Source: Clostridia bacterium (GTDB lineage Bacteria; Bacillota; Clostridia; Christensenellales; DUVY01). Taken from it: a stretch of DNA of 36,745 bases. The notes below the pieces were generated by a model. The model ran no database searches and was not told the DNA's origin. It was given only the letters and a program-made list of their open reading frames with translations. The stretch spans positions 1 through 36,745 of the forward strand of contig DATCJR010000091.1 in NCBI GenBank assembly GCA_036562685.1, in the 5' to 3' direction. This document shows, piece by piece, positions 23,536 through 30,960 of this stretch (positions within the stretch are counted from its first letter, which is position 1; each line of letters starts with the position of its first letter). A program made the translations under genes and the position numbers.

Positions 23536-24144
23536 TTAAATCTCAATCATAACTTGATGTAGGCATTTCTTTAAATCAGCTGAATCAAACACGCTTTCAA
23601 TCATAGCATCAAGTAAAAGCTCTTTATCTATTTTACTCCAATCAATGGAAAACCCAAGACTTAGCGCATATTCCCTTATATATTCCCTGATTGCTCGGCC
23701 GTTGCCTTCTCTAAAAGGGTGAATTATGTTCAACTCCGCCATTAAATAACCTAAAAACTCAACAGTTTCGTTTCTATTGGAGACCTTTGTTTTCTTAAGC
23801 GATGCCTTGGAAAATAACTCTTCTAATTGATCGTCAATATAATTCCATACGCAGAACTTAGTGCCGCCTTTTGAAATATCTTCTTTACGTGTTTTACCGG
23901 CAAAGTCATAGCAATTATTGAACATAAACTCATGTATATCATATAAATGCTTTTTATCAAACTTACCATGTATAGGGTTTATACCTAATTCAAGCAATGC
24001 CGCAAAGACAAGCTCACTTTCGGCATCTTTTAGTAATTTGCTGTCTTTAATACCAAGTTTATTTTTTAACACTCCTGTGCCTTTGTAACAGTAAACGCTG
24101 TCGCCTTCAGTATATAACTCATATTGATCAAAAAAATTAGACAT
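23536..24144 (-). CDS. Fic-domain AMP-transferase toxin (class I type)
   Basis: Fic enzymes attach AMP to a hydroxyl side chain of a target protein; bacterial VbhT-type toxins modify DNA gyrase and topoisomerase IV. The 202-residue protein is a bare Fic domain with the complete motif HPFREGNGRAIR: catalytic His142, Phe144, Glu146, Gly147, Asn148, Arg150 and Arg153. It lacks an S-x-x-x-E-G helix of its own at either end, as expected for class I, where a partner protein inhibits. The partner is encoded two bases upstream. The pair has its own promoter and terminator inside the phage tail operon. The target is unknown; a Doc-like kinase role is less likely, because Doc has a changed motif. Confidence 0.88.
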   Translation of the reverse strand: MSNFFDQYELYTEGDSVYCYKGTGVLKNKLGIKDSKLLKDAESELVFAALLELGINPIHGKFDKKHLYDIHEFMFNNCYDFAGKTRKEDISKGGTKFCVWNYIDDQLEELFSKASLKKTKVSNRNETVEFLGYLMAELNIIHPFREGNGRAIREYIREYALSLGFSIDWSKIDKELLLDAMIESVFDSADLKKCLHQVMIEI

Positions 24145-24146
24145 GG

Positions 24147-24461
24147 CTATCTTGATGTAAATTTAGACTTAATCTGTGCAACACGGCTAATATATGTTGC
24201 CTTGTTCTTAAGCCTGTTCTTTGCATATGTTATTGAGTCTTTAGAAACATCCAGTCCTTCCATGTTTAATGACGCCTCAATGCTAGATATATTGATTGAC
24301 GGTATTTTTCGGGTATATGATAATTTGTTTGCATTAACCATCACGTAAGTACCGTCTTTTTCTATAAAAGCCACTTGATCGCCTGTATCTAAACCAAGCT
24401 TTTTCCGTATCTTAACGGGAAGAGTCAGCTGTCCTTTAGAAGTTAACTTCGCTATATCCAT
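24147..24461 (-). CDS. AbrB-type DNA-binding protein with Fic-inhibitory C-terminus (antitoxin)
   Basis: Residues 1-48 are a SpoVT/AbrB (MazE-like) swapped-hairpin domain: KLTSKGQLTLPVKIRKKLGL, then GDQVAFIE. Residues about 57-85 form a different part: SIEASLNMEGLDVS, with S64, E68 and G69 spelling the S-x-x-x-E-G motif by which VbhA-type antitoxins block ATP in Fic enzymes. A Ser and helix follow (SKDSITYAKNRL), as in the VbhA family. The protein could thus both repress its promoter and hold the adjacent Fic enzyme off. SD GGAGG is six bases before the ATG. The fusion is my reading; the AbrB part is clear, and the inhibitory part rests on a short motif plus gene context. Confidence 0.85.
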   Translation of the reverse strand: MDIAKLTSKGQLTLPVKIRKKLGLDTGDQVAFIEKDGTYVMVNANKLSYTRKIPSINISSIEASLNMEGLDVSKDSITYAKNRLKNKATYISRVAQIKSKFTSR

Positions 24462-24478
24462 TCAATGCCTCCAACACA

Positions 24479-24524
24479 TTCCTTACTTTCCTTACATTAT
24501 ATTATATTATATGGTACTCGTCAA
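24479..24524 (-). promoter_or_regulatory. Promoter and putative operator of the Fic cassette
   Basis: Minus strand: TTGACG (24519-24524), 17-base spacer, TATAAT (24496-24501), near consensus. Directly downstream, over the expected start site, the 8-base sequence GTAAGGAA occurs twice, nine bases apart (24488-24495 and 24479-24486), a plausible binding site for the AbrB-type antitoxin. Confidence 0.75.
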
Positions 24525-24541
24525 GGTTAATTCATTTGGCA

Positions 24542-24865
24542 CTAAATCTTCACACCCTTTTCTGCCGCCATAGCTTTAAGCACAGCATCTCCTGCACTAT
24601 ATGTTTTCTTAGGCTTTTTCCGTATATCCTTTATTAGCTTATCTAGCCTCGGCATCTTCTTCTGTCTTGCCAGCGCCTCAGTATGCCAAGCAAGCGCGAT
24701 TATGTTCTCAAATTCTACATATCTTTTTTCCTGCCTTTGTTTGCCAATAACACTTATTTCAAAGGGCGTTAATTCATATGCTGTCATTACGTCAATCCCT
24801 AGCTTCACAACAGCGTCTTCCGTGAACCGCCCTATATTGAACAAAGCGTTACTGGCTACCTCACC
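24542..24865 (-). CDS. Tail assembly chaperone extension (GT), read by -1 frameshift
   Basis: This frame is the T part of a G/GT pair. It has no good start: the first possible codon is TTG 24844 without an SD. The frame is open upstream only to a stop at about 24878, just past the slippery site in the preceding gene. A -1 slip at 24865-24871 gives a fusion of about 208 residues. The extension is helical and basic toward its end (RQKKMPRLDKLIKDIRKKPK). In lambda and similar phages the T domain contacts the tail tube protein, while the G domain coats the tape measure. The Fic cassette lies between this gene and the tape measure gene, which are normally adjacent. Confidence 0.8.
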   Translation of the reverse strand, partial: GEVASNALFNIGRFTEDAVVKLGIDVMTAYELTPFEISVIGKQRQEKRYVEFENIIALAWHTEALARQKKMPRLDKLIKDIRKKPKKTYSAGDAVLKAMAAEKGVKI

Positions 24866-25167
24866 TTTGGGTGATTACTTTCCTTTAAACCCCCAAAAGC
24901 TAAAGTAAAAGCTTCACCTACTTTCTCAGCCATTTTATTCATATCTGAAAACTCATCGACCAGATCTCCTACCTTTTCTATCGTTAAGGTTTGGTCTTCA
25001 TGGTACAGCCCTGCATAGATGATTGCCAGTAGATCCCTAATCCCTATATTATTAAGGTCAAGACTTACTATTGGCTTTTGGGTTATGTCTTCTATCTTAG
25101 CAAGTGCGTTCATCCCGTACCTTAGAGTACGCGGCTTGTCCAACTCAATTGTTATTCCTTTTCTCAT
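24856..25167 (-). CDS. Tail assembly chaperone (G-like)
   Basis: The 103-residue protein begins MRKGITIELDKPRTLRYGMN, the common start of Firmicutes gpG-type tail chaperones, with a helical middle (IRDLLAIIYAGLYHEDQTLT) and a Gly-Gly-Leu-Lys end. It sits directly after the tail tube gene, with a four-base ATGA overlap. Such chaperones keep the tape measure soluble while the tube polymerises. Its last codons contain the slippery heptamer that produces the longer GT form. Confidence 0.85.
   Translation of the reverse strand: MRKGITIELDKPRTLRYGMNALAKIEDITQKPIVSLDLNNIGIRDLLAIIYAGLYHEDQTLTIEKVGDLVDEFSDMNKMAEKVGEAFTLAFGGLKESNHPKVR
24865..24886 (-). promoter_or_regulatory. Programmed -1 frameshift signal between G and GT
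   Basis: In the G frame the codons CAC CCA AAG contain the heptamer C-CCA-AAG (24871 down to 24865), the X-XXY-YYZ pattern. An SD-like AAAGGA (24881-24886) lies nine bases upstream, the position that stimulates -1 slipping in E. coli dnaX. The -1 frame has a stop just upstream, at AGTAAT, and is then open into GT. Confidence 0.8.
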
Positions 25168-25571
25168 TCAATTACTCCTTTTTCAAATGTAAGCTCGCCT
25201 GTACCGGTAAACTCAATACTTATTGACACCACATCGTCCACGGGGTCTTCTATTGATAACGAACTTATATAAGCTGTTCCTGTATAGTAATTATTCTCAT
25301 CCACATACAGCTTTACAGTCACGGTCTCACCTGATAAAAAGGCTGATTGCAAAACTTCCTGACCCTGAGTATCCTGTGGTACGTTGTAGTCGCCTTCGCT
25401 TGATGCTGTCCATTCCTTAAGTCCTGTTATGTATTCTTTCCAATCCACGCCTAAGGCTGTTGTCTCAAGCGTATCTAGGGATAATTCAAGCGACCAGTTC
25501 TTTATCCCAACGACTTTTGTAGATGTGATACCGCCTACTTCCACACGGCCGTTCTTTCCTGCCACTGCCAT
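25164..25571 (-). CDS. Major tail tube protein
   Basis: The 135-residue protein is all-strand, with the phrase SLDTLETTALG followed by a conserved WKEYITGLKEW, typical of TP901-1-like major tail proteins. A final stretch VDDVVSISIEFTGTGEL is the usual terminal strand. Hexamers of it build the non-contractile tube. It lies between the head-tail completion genes and the tail chaperones, the standard order. Confidence 0.88.
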   Translation of the reverse strand: MAVAGKNGRVEVGGITSTKVVGIKNWSLELSLDTLETTALGVDWKEYITGLKEWTASSEGDYNVPQDTQGQEVLQSAFLSGETVTVKLYVDENNYYTGTAYISSLSIEDPVDDVVSISIEFTGTGELTFEKGVIE

Positions 25572-25585
25572 ATATTTTAATCCTC

Positions 25586-25993
25586 CTATTCATTAAATTG
25601 AAATTCAAACTCGATTACCGACATGTACTCATCCGTATCAAACCTTATAGCCGTGTTAGAATTTGACATAAAATCTGAACGTATGAATACTGCCTGTATG
25701 TTAAGTCCGTACATATTGCCTTTGTAGTCTTGAAGCTTATACTTTACAAGCCGTGAAAGTTCACGTGCTTTTTTGAATGTCTTATCGTGACAGCTAAACT
25801 GTACCGTTTGACGTACGAAACCTGTATCTCCACTAAGCGCAGAGTCGTAATTGGCAAGCATTGGCGAATACACGATTGAAGGCAATATAGCGTTCTGAGG
25901 AAGAAGAACGGGGTACAGTCTGTCGCCGATAACGCTATGTATATCAGCATCTAAACTTAGGTACTTATACACAGCCTGACAGATATCTTTCAT
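25586..25993 (-). CDS. Tail completion / terminator protein (DUF3168-like)
   Basis: The 135-residue protein starts with a helix and the phrase LSLDADIHSVIGDRLYPVLL, then PSIVYSPM, and continues with strands; this is the pattern of DUF3168 proteins related to SPP1 gp17 and lambda U-type tail terminators. These cap the top of the tail and join it to the head. The gene overlaps the HK97-gp10-like gene by four bases, a normal arrangement. Confidence 0.82.
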   Translation of the reverse strand: MKDICQAVYKYLSLDADIHSVIGDRLYPVLLPQNAILPSIVYSPMLANYDSALSGDTGFVRQTVQFSCHDKTFKKARELSRLVKYKLQDYKGNMYGLNIQAVFIRSDFMSNSNTAIRFDTDEYMSVIEFEFQFNE

Positions 25994-26391
25994 ATCTTTT
26001 TCCCTACGGCTTTAGCTATTTCGCTTACAATGGTTTTGTTTATCTTATCCTGATTCTTATCTACTGCGTTTCTCAAGAACGGATTACCCTGTTTGCCACG
26101 AACCCCAAGCTCAACAAAAGCACCGTACTTAATAGACTTATCATAGTCCACCTTTACCGTTGCTTTCTTTTCGGTCTTTTTATCTTCAGTTAGTTTAAGA
26201 CTTGCCTTTAACGCACCTGTATCCACTGGACAGTTTTCTTGAGCGGCTCTAAGCGCAATCGCTCCGCCCGCTTTTGCACCTTTCATAAGCGCGTCTGCTG
26301 CCGCCTCGTCCATTGCCTTTAAGTCTTTTGCCAGAGTCTTGGCACCTTCAACTCTAACCTTAACTTTCCTCTGTCTTGCACTGTAGCCCAT
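25990..26391 (-). CDS. HK97 gp10-like head-tail joining protein
   Basis: The 133-residue protein is basic, with the helix AADALMKGAKAGGAIALRAA followed by PVDTGALKASLKL, the family hallmark (Pro-Val-Asp-Thr-Gly). It ends with a Gly-rich loop and PFLRNAVDKNQDKIN. Proteins of this group act at the connector during tail attachment. The ATG has GGTGG as SD and lies inside the end of the upstream gene, overlapping it by 32 bases. Confidence 0.87.
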   Translation of the reverse strand: MGYSARQRKVKVRVEGAKTLAKDLKAMDEAAADALMKGAKAGGAIALRAAQENCPVDTGALKASLKLTEDKKTEKKATVKVDYDKSIKYGAFVELGVRGKQGNPFLRNAVDKNQDKINKTIVSEIAKAVGKKI

Positions 26392-26710
26392 AATCCACCA
26401 GTTCCTTACAGTTAATTACTGTCCATCTATGCGCTGTTTCCAAATCGCTGATACACTTTATCTCATATATCTTGTCTTTATACCGTATACGGTGCATGAC
26501 ATTAAGTGTTTTGTAATACCGTATCGTTATCTTTGTCGTAGTTTCTGCACTTATCTGCTCAGCTTTGAAAAACTCAGTACCGCTTATCGGCTCTATCTTA
26601 GCCCATACCTGTGCGATAGTAAGCCAGTTACTAGTAACACCGCCAAAGTCGTCACGCTCTTCAAACAATTCCAGAACATCAACCCGTCTGTTAAGTTCGC
26701 CAATCGTCAT
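26360..26710 (-). CDS. Head closure / head-tail adaptor protein
   Basis: The 116-residue protein has the pattern of SPP1 gp16-type adaptors: an N-terminal GELNRRVDVLELFEERDDFG, then a Trp-Ala-Lys-Ile-Glu-Pro-Ile-Ser-Gly strand, then ITIRYYKTLNVMHRIRYKDK, then YEIKCISDLE. It seals the portal channel after DNA packaging. It lies between the gp6-like connector and the gp10-like gene, as expected. Confidence 0.88.
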   Translation of the reverse strand: MTIGELNRRVDVLELFEERDDFGGVTSNWLTIAQVWAKIEPISGTEFFKAEQISAETTTKITIRYYKTLNVMHRIRYKDKIYEIKCISDLETAHRWTVINCKELVDYGLQCKTEES

Positions 26711-26713
26711 TTG

Positions 26714-27007
26714 TTAAAACGTCTCCTTACGGTAAGCAAACAGCATTCTGCGAACAAGCTCAAGGATATTAGTCATTCCAACGCTATCCTTACCTGTTTT
26801 TGCGACCTGTCTTTCCTCGTAAAGCGTTGCTATGACTATGAGCATGGCTTGACGCACTGTTTCAGGGATTGTTTCAAACTCGTCCAGTCTCTGTCTTAGC
26901 GTTTCTTCAACAAGCTCTCTAGCAGTAAGCGACAGCGAAACCAGCAGACGGTCATCCTCATCCCCATCAATACGAAGAAAAGTCTTTATTTCCTTAAGCT
27001 CAAGCAT
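26714..27007 (-). CDS. gp6-like head-tail connector
   Basis: The 97-residue, mostly helical protein carries the family phrases LKEIKTFLRIDGDEDD, then LSLTARELVEE, then VRQAMLIVIATLYEER. These proteins form a ring below the portal (HK97 gp6, SPP1 gp15). The stop is three bases before the start of the head closure gene. Confidence 0.9.
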   Translation of the reverse strand: MLELKEIKTFLRIDGDEDDRLLVSLSLTARELVEETLRQRLDEFETIPETVRQAMLIVIATLYEERQVAKTGKDSVGMTNILELVRRMLFAYRKETF

Positions 27008-27021
27008 AGCTGCTTCTCCAC

Positions 27022-27447
27022 CTATTCCGTGTATCTAGGTTCATATCTTACCGTAGTCACTGAGCCTATTACCGTTGATTCAGTTGCAGCAGTCAGTTTT
27101 AGGGCGACCCTATCAAAACCGCCTTTCGATAAGTCATCCGCTGTTATCCTATATACAGCCATACTCCCATTTCCGCCTATATTAAGCCCAACTCCTTCTG
27201 CCTCTATGTACTCTTCTGGCATACCGTTATTTCCGATTACACGGAATGGTAAAGCTTGACCAATATCGTCCTTTGTACTCTTACCATAGATCTGTGCGGT
27301 TATGGATGCTTGTTCGCCTTCTCCGCTTGCGACAATAAAGTCAATATACTTATAGTTAGTAAGGGTATAGTCTGTAGAAGTAAAAGCCGAGGCAAATATT
27401 GCCCCGGCTTTATCAAACCCGTATTTCGTTAATATATTATTCGTCAT
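27022..27447 (-). CDS. Phage head-region protein of unknown function
   Basis: The 141-residue, strand-rich protein lies between the capsid and connector genes. It has segments FAGAIFASAF-like near its start and VGLNIGGNGSMAVYRITADD in the middle. Size, position and composition suit a head decoration protein or a small fibre on the capsid, but no signature is recognised. Its SD and tight spacing (14 bases to the connector, 12 from the capsid) show it belongs to the head operon. Confidence 0.6.
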   Translation of the reverse strand: MTNNILTKYGFDKAGAIFASAFTSTDYTLTNYKYIDFIVASGEGEQASITAQIYGKSTKDDIGQALPFRVIGNNGMPEEYIEAEGVGLNIGGNGSMAVYRITADDLSKGGFDRVALKLTAATESTVIGSVTTVRYEPRYTE

Positions 27448-27459
27448 TTCTTCTCACCT

Positions 27460-28746
27460 CTAATTTCTTTTTCCAAGTGCTACAAACGGTGATACGCTAG
27501 CGCTACCCTTGTAAGGCGAAAGCGGTTTACGCCACACCGGCTGTCCGTCACATCGATAGATAAATCTGAACACGTTCTCATCATACAAGAACCTTACATG
27601 TATAGAGCTTGCAGCCTTTATTCCGCCCTTGTCTATCATAAGATATTGACCTATATCCGCAAGAACGATATCACCTAAATCGCCTGCGGCGTTGCATTGT
27701 TCTAAGGGAACAACTGGTCTGCCAAAAATAGTACCGTATGGCTTTTCAGACAAACCTCCAGCTGGAATATACACTGCTGTATCACCTACTTTGAGGGTGT
27801 ATAGGTAAGGCTCAAGCTCTTGATTTATGTACCATGCTGAGTTTGCTCGGCTTTTCGCCCATAGCCTGTTCCACATTCTAGTCAGATTATCTACAGTCAG
27901 CTTGTCTGTTTGATTGGTCTCTTTTGGTACTGTTACAAGCGAGCCGCTGTTTAATATACCTAAGGGTTCGCCTGCTCCGCTACCTGATAGTATGGCTTCG
28001 TCTATCTTAAACCCAAACTCTTCGGCAAATGCCTGACGGATTACTGCTTCAAGTGCTGAAGCATCCTGCAACAGCTCATCAGTCGCATAGCAAAGACCCG
28101 TTAGCTTTTTAAGCGACAAGTCCATTTGCCTGAATTTTGGTTTGCTTGCTGTAAGTTCTGATGCTTCCGATTCCCAAAAGGTTTGTATCCCGCCCCATCT
28201 GGCGCCGCTCGCTCTGCTGTCCTCGTCTACTGCATTGATCTTTAAGCCATTGCTGTTAGTAGACAGCGGTATCTTCTTTACCTTACTTGCCAGTACACCT
28301 GTCTCATATGTTCTTTTTAATAGCTCAGATACAAAGTCATGCTGGACAAGAAACCCACCGTCAGACGGATTGGTTTCATTAAGGCCCGATGCCGCTCTGG
28401 TTGACAGCCTTTCATCAATCCTTCCGCCGCCGGGTGCCGCTGCTCTGTACACCGCCATTAGCTGATCGCCAAACGACCTAAAGACTTTGTTGTCAGGTGC
28501 TGGCATGGGCTTAGATTCAGGCTCTTCCCTTCTTTCTTCCATGTCAGGCTCTATTGCAAGAACTTTTTCTGCTCTTGTAATACTATCGTCCCAGCCACGA
28601 ATCTCAGTTTCCAGAGCATCAATTTCATTTTGCTCGTCTTCACTTAAGAACCTGTCTTCAGTCTCTGCCTTGTTCAACACCGCCATTGCTTTGAGTCTGG
28701 CGTCCTCACGCTTTGCTTTCATTTCAAGTAATTTCTTTCGGTTCAT
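27460..28746 (-). CDS. Major capsid protein, HK97 family
   Basis: The 428-residue protein has an N-terminal helical delta domain of about 90 residues (rich in Lys, Glu and Ala), which acts as an internal scaffold and is removed by the prohead protease. The capsid fold follows: SDGGFLVQHDFVSELLKRTY (E loop region), FRQMDLSLKKLTGLCYATDE and the P-domain helix SALEAVIRQAFAEEFGFKID, then LSGSGAGEPLGILN. A C-terminal strand block (IHVRFLYDENVFRFIYRCDG) ends it. Its position directly after the protease gene is standard. Confidence 0.94.
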   Translation of the reverse strand: MNRKKLLEMKAKREDARLKAMAVLNKAETEDRFLSEDEQNEIDALETEIRGWDDSITRAEKVLAIEPDMEERREEPESKPMPAPDNKVFRSFGDQLMAVYRAAAPGGGRIDERLSTRAASGLNETNPSDGGFLVQHDFVSELLKRTYETGVLASKVKKIPLSTNSNGLKINAVDEDSRASGARWGGIQTFWESEASELTASKPKFRQMDLSLKKLTGLCYATDELLQDASALEAVIRQAFAEEFGFKIDEAILSGSGAGEPLGILNSGSLVTVPKETNQTDKLTVDNLTRMWNRLWAKSRANSAWYINQELEPYLYTLKVGDTAVYIPAGGLSEKPYGTIFGRPVVPLEQCNAAGDLGDIVLADIGQYLMIDKGGIKAASSIHVRFLYDENVFRFIYRCDGQPVWRKPLSPYKGSASVSPFVALGKRN

Positions 28747-28757
28747 GCTATTCTCCT

Positions 28758-29387
28758 CTACATTAATTTAAATCTGTTTTTAAGGTTTTCTAGTCTTTTC
28801 TTTTCCTGTAGTTTTGTGTTTATGCTTTCTTCTGCTGAACGCTTTTCGGCTAGATAGCTTTCGTACTCACGCATCGCCTTAACTCCGACATCCGTCTGCG
28901 TGTATGCAGGGAATGTTACAGGACTCACATCATAAAGCTTTACCTCAATAAGCTCTCTGACATCCTGTTTATCTTGACTGCTCCACTCGTCCTTGATTAC
29001 GGTAAACCCAAAGCTCATCTGAGATATATCGCCTCTTGAAATACTTACCGTCAAGTCCCTTGCCCATTGTGTATCAGGCGGGAATATACGAACAAGAAGC
29101 CCTTTATCGTCTTCCATCAGCTCAAGTGTTCTTGCTTTGTTGCGTCCAAGAACATAGTCGGGGCTATGGTTAAACAGCGCCCGTATATCGTCCTTTTCTA
29201 TACTCCTGGCAAACGCACCTTTTCTTACCTTTTCTTTAAAAGGGAATATCCCACCCAAAGTTTCTGACCAACTATCAAAAACTGATGCATGCCCTTCTAT
29301 GACGGGTCTTTCACCGTCTGATTGCACACGTAGTTCAGTAAGTGGTACGGTGCGGATTTCACGTTTATCTACTGTCTTGTTTTCCAA
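28758..29387 (-). CDS. HK97-family prohead protease
   Basis: The protease matures the procapsid by cutting the capsid delta domain. The 209-residue protein shows the herpesvirus-like serine protease pattern: IEGHASVFDSWSE, the catalytic His in LFNHSPDYVLGR, the Ser in ISQMSFGF, then YDVSPVTFPAYTQT. The lysine-rich end is helical. Its start lies 23 bases inside the portal gene, a usual overlap. Confidence 0.93.
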   Translation of the reverse strand: MENKTVDKREIRTVPLTELRVQSDGERPVIEGHASVFDSWSETLGGIFPFKEKVRKGAFARSIEKDDIRALFNHSPDYVLGRNKARTLELMEDDKGLLVRIFPPDTQWARDLTVSISRGDISQMSFGFTVIKDEWSSQDKQDVRELIEVKLYDVSPVTFPAYTQTDVGVKAMREYESYLAEKRSAEESINTKLQEKKRLENLKNRFKLM

Positions 29388-30609
29388 CCTTGCCTCCTTT
29401 ATCGTTTTGAGATGAAGCCGGTACCATATTCCCGTTCACCAGATAATCATCGCCACCTTGCTCAGCAGGTATCGGGTTCATGTCCTCTAGTCTTCGTATA
29501 TCATTAATGCTCATCCATCCGTTCTGTCTTGCAGTTGCATAGCCTTGAGTGCGTGTTGCAAAATCCCCTCGAAGCAGTCCGTTTACATTGAACCTCGCAA
29601 AATACAAAGTCCGTTCACTTTCATTAAGCAGTGAACGGCTTATCTCTTGCTCCCACCTAACTAGCCACGGCCGTATGGTGTGTGTTACGAACTCTATTGA
29701 TTGATGTTCTATGTTAGAAAAGGTTGCTCTCTCAAGATCCCCCACCAAATGTGGTGGCACTCGGAATATCCTGCATATTTCGTTTACTTGATACTTTCTT
29801 GTTTCTAGAAACTGCGCGTCTTCAGGCGCAATACCGATAGAATGATATTTCATTCCCTCTTCAAGCACGGCTACCTTATGGCTGTTCTTTGAACCTCGAT
29901 ATACCTTGTTCCAGCTTTCTCTTAGTTTTTCCGGGTCTTTCAATGTTCCAGGATGTTCCAGCACTCCACCCGGTCTTGCACCATTGCCAAAAAACTTAGC
30001 ACCGTATTCTTCAGTAGCGAGTGCTAATCCCACAGCTTCTCTTGCTTGAGCAATCGGGCTTATGCCTTTCACTCCGTCAAACGACAAGCCCTTTAAATGA
30101 AATATCTGTTGGGGGCTATACTCAAACATCTCGCTGGTGTTCTCATCCGTATAGATGTACTTTATCTTACTTGTCCTGCTATCACGCTCCACTGTCATGT
30201 ATTGGGGTTTTAAGTACCATAGTTCTACTACATGCCCTTGCTTTACAATCTTTCGCGCATAAGCATTTCCCCATAAAAGCACTGAGGTCATCATTAGTTC
30301 CCTGAACTGAAAGCTTGTCATCTCACTGTTTGGGATTTCATATAGGCACTCATATAGTGGATGCTCTGTCGCTTTGACACGTTTATCACCGTCCTGTTTA
30401 AACAACTGTAGCGGCAAGCTCGCTACTGTTTCAGCTAGTATTCTTACACATGCATAAACAGCTGATGTTTGCATTGCGCTTAGTTCGTCTACCTGAACAC
30501 CGCTTGCACTGCCTGCACTATCAAGGTCCACTCCCGTTATGAATTCTTTTAATTTGTCTGGCATCTCACGCTTTTCGGGCTTGTCCCTGCCGTGTCTAAA
30601 TAGTCCCAT
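29365..30609 (-). CDS. Portal protein, HK97 family
   Basis: The portal is the dodecameric ring at one capsid vertex through which DNA passes. The 414-residue protein carries family phrases: MQTSAVYACVRILAETVASL, PLYECLYEIPN, LLWGNAYA, IFHLKGLSFDG, GAKFFGNGARPGGVLEHPG and FRVPPHLVGDLERATFSNIE. SD GGAGG is present. Unlike in most related phages it does not follow the terminase directly; about 5 kb of other genes and a terminator come between. Confidence 0.94.
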   Translation of the reverse strand: MGLFRHGRDKPEKREMPDKLKEFITGVDLDSAGSASGVQVDELSAMQTSAVYACVRILAETVASLPLQLFKQDGDKRVKATEHPLYECLYEIPNSEMTSFQFRELMMTSVLLWGNAYARKIVKQGHVVELWYLKPQYMTVERDSRTSKIKYIYTDENTSEMFEYSPQQIFHLKGLSFDGVKGISPIAQAREAVGLALATEEYGAKFFGNGARPGGVLEHPGTLKDPEKLRESWNKVYRGSKNSHKVAVLEEGMKYHSIGIAPEDAQFLETRKYQVNEICRIFRVPPHLVGDLERATFSNIEHQSIEFVTHTIRPWLVRWEQEISRSLLNESERTLYFARFNVNGLLRGDFATRTQGYATARQNGWMSINDIRRLEDMNPIPAEQGGDDYLVNGNMVPASSQNDKGGKVGKQDSR

Positions 30610-30626
30610 AGCTCCTCCGTTTGCAA

Positions 30627-30653
30627 ATAAAAAACCGCCCTTGCTAGAGCGGC
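30627..30653 (-). terminator. Terminator just upstream of the portal gene
   Basis: On the minus strand GCCGCTC (30653-30647) pairs with GGGCGGT (30640-30634), leaving one mismatch, then TTTTTTAT. Only about 17 bases separate it from the portal start, leaving no room for a new promoter. Confidence 0.75.
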
Positions 30654-30678
30654 GTTGATGCTTGTCTTGTCTTTTCTA

Positions 30679-30861
30679 TTATTTTATACTGCTTTGTCCT
30701 AGCTGATAAGCTTCCTTGAGCGCATCCTCTAAGCTCCAGACCGTTGTAGTGAAGAAGTCTTTATCGTCGTTGTGCTTCTGCTCAAGGTCTGTTCTTTCTT
30801 TTAAGGTGACGATGTTTCTCTTTGCGATTTCAAACAGCTTTTTTCTTATTTCATCAGTCAT
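30679..30861 (-). CDS. Small phage protein, DUF6900-like
   Basis: The 60-residue helical protein reads LFEIAKRNIVTLKERTDLEQ, then DFFTTTVWSLEDALKEAYQLG. The pattern of Ile-Ala, a central Asp-Phe and Val-Trp-Ser-x-x-x-Ala-Leu-x-x-Ala-Tyr matches what I recall of DUF6900, a small domain of unknown function in phages and plasmids. It has its own promoter at 30894-30922 and a terminator after it, so it is a separate unit between the methyltransferase and the portal. Confidence 0.65.
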   Translation of the reverse strand: MTDEIRKKLFEIAKRNIVTLKERTDLEQKHNDDKDFFTTTVWSLEDALKEAYQLGQSSIK

Positions 30862-30893
30862 TTTCTTTTCTCCTTAATTTCTTGTTTAACAAA

Positions 30894-30922
30894 ACAATAC
30901 CGTTAAGATGTTATTAAGTCTA
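30894..30922 (-). promoter_or_regulatory. Promoter of the DUF6900-like gene, twin of the integrase promoter
   Basis: Minus strand: TAGACT, 17-base spacer ending AACGG, TATTGT. These boxes, the spacing and AACGGTATTGTTT are shared with 14541-14569. Confidence 0.5.
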
Positions 30923-30960
30923 TTGAAAACGCCCATAAACACACAACTTTCAGACGATTT

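Noticed and set aside
24881-24890. The overlapping heptamers GGGTTTA and TTTAAAG in the tail chaperone gene, as the frameshift site.
   Set aside because: A -1 slip there runs into a TAA within a few codons; only CCCAAAG, after that stop, leads into the GT frame.
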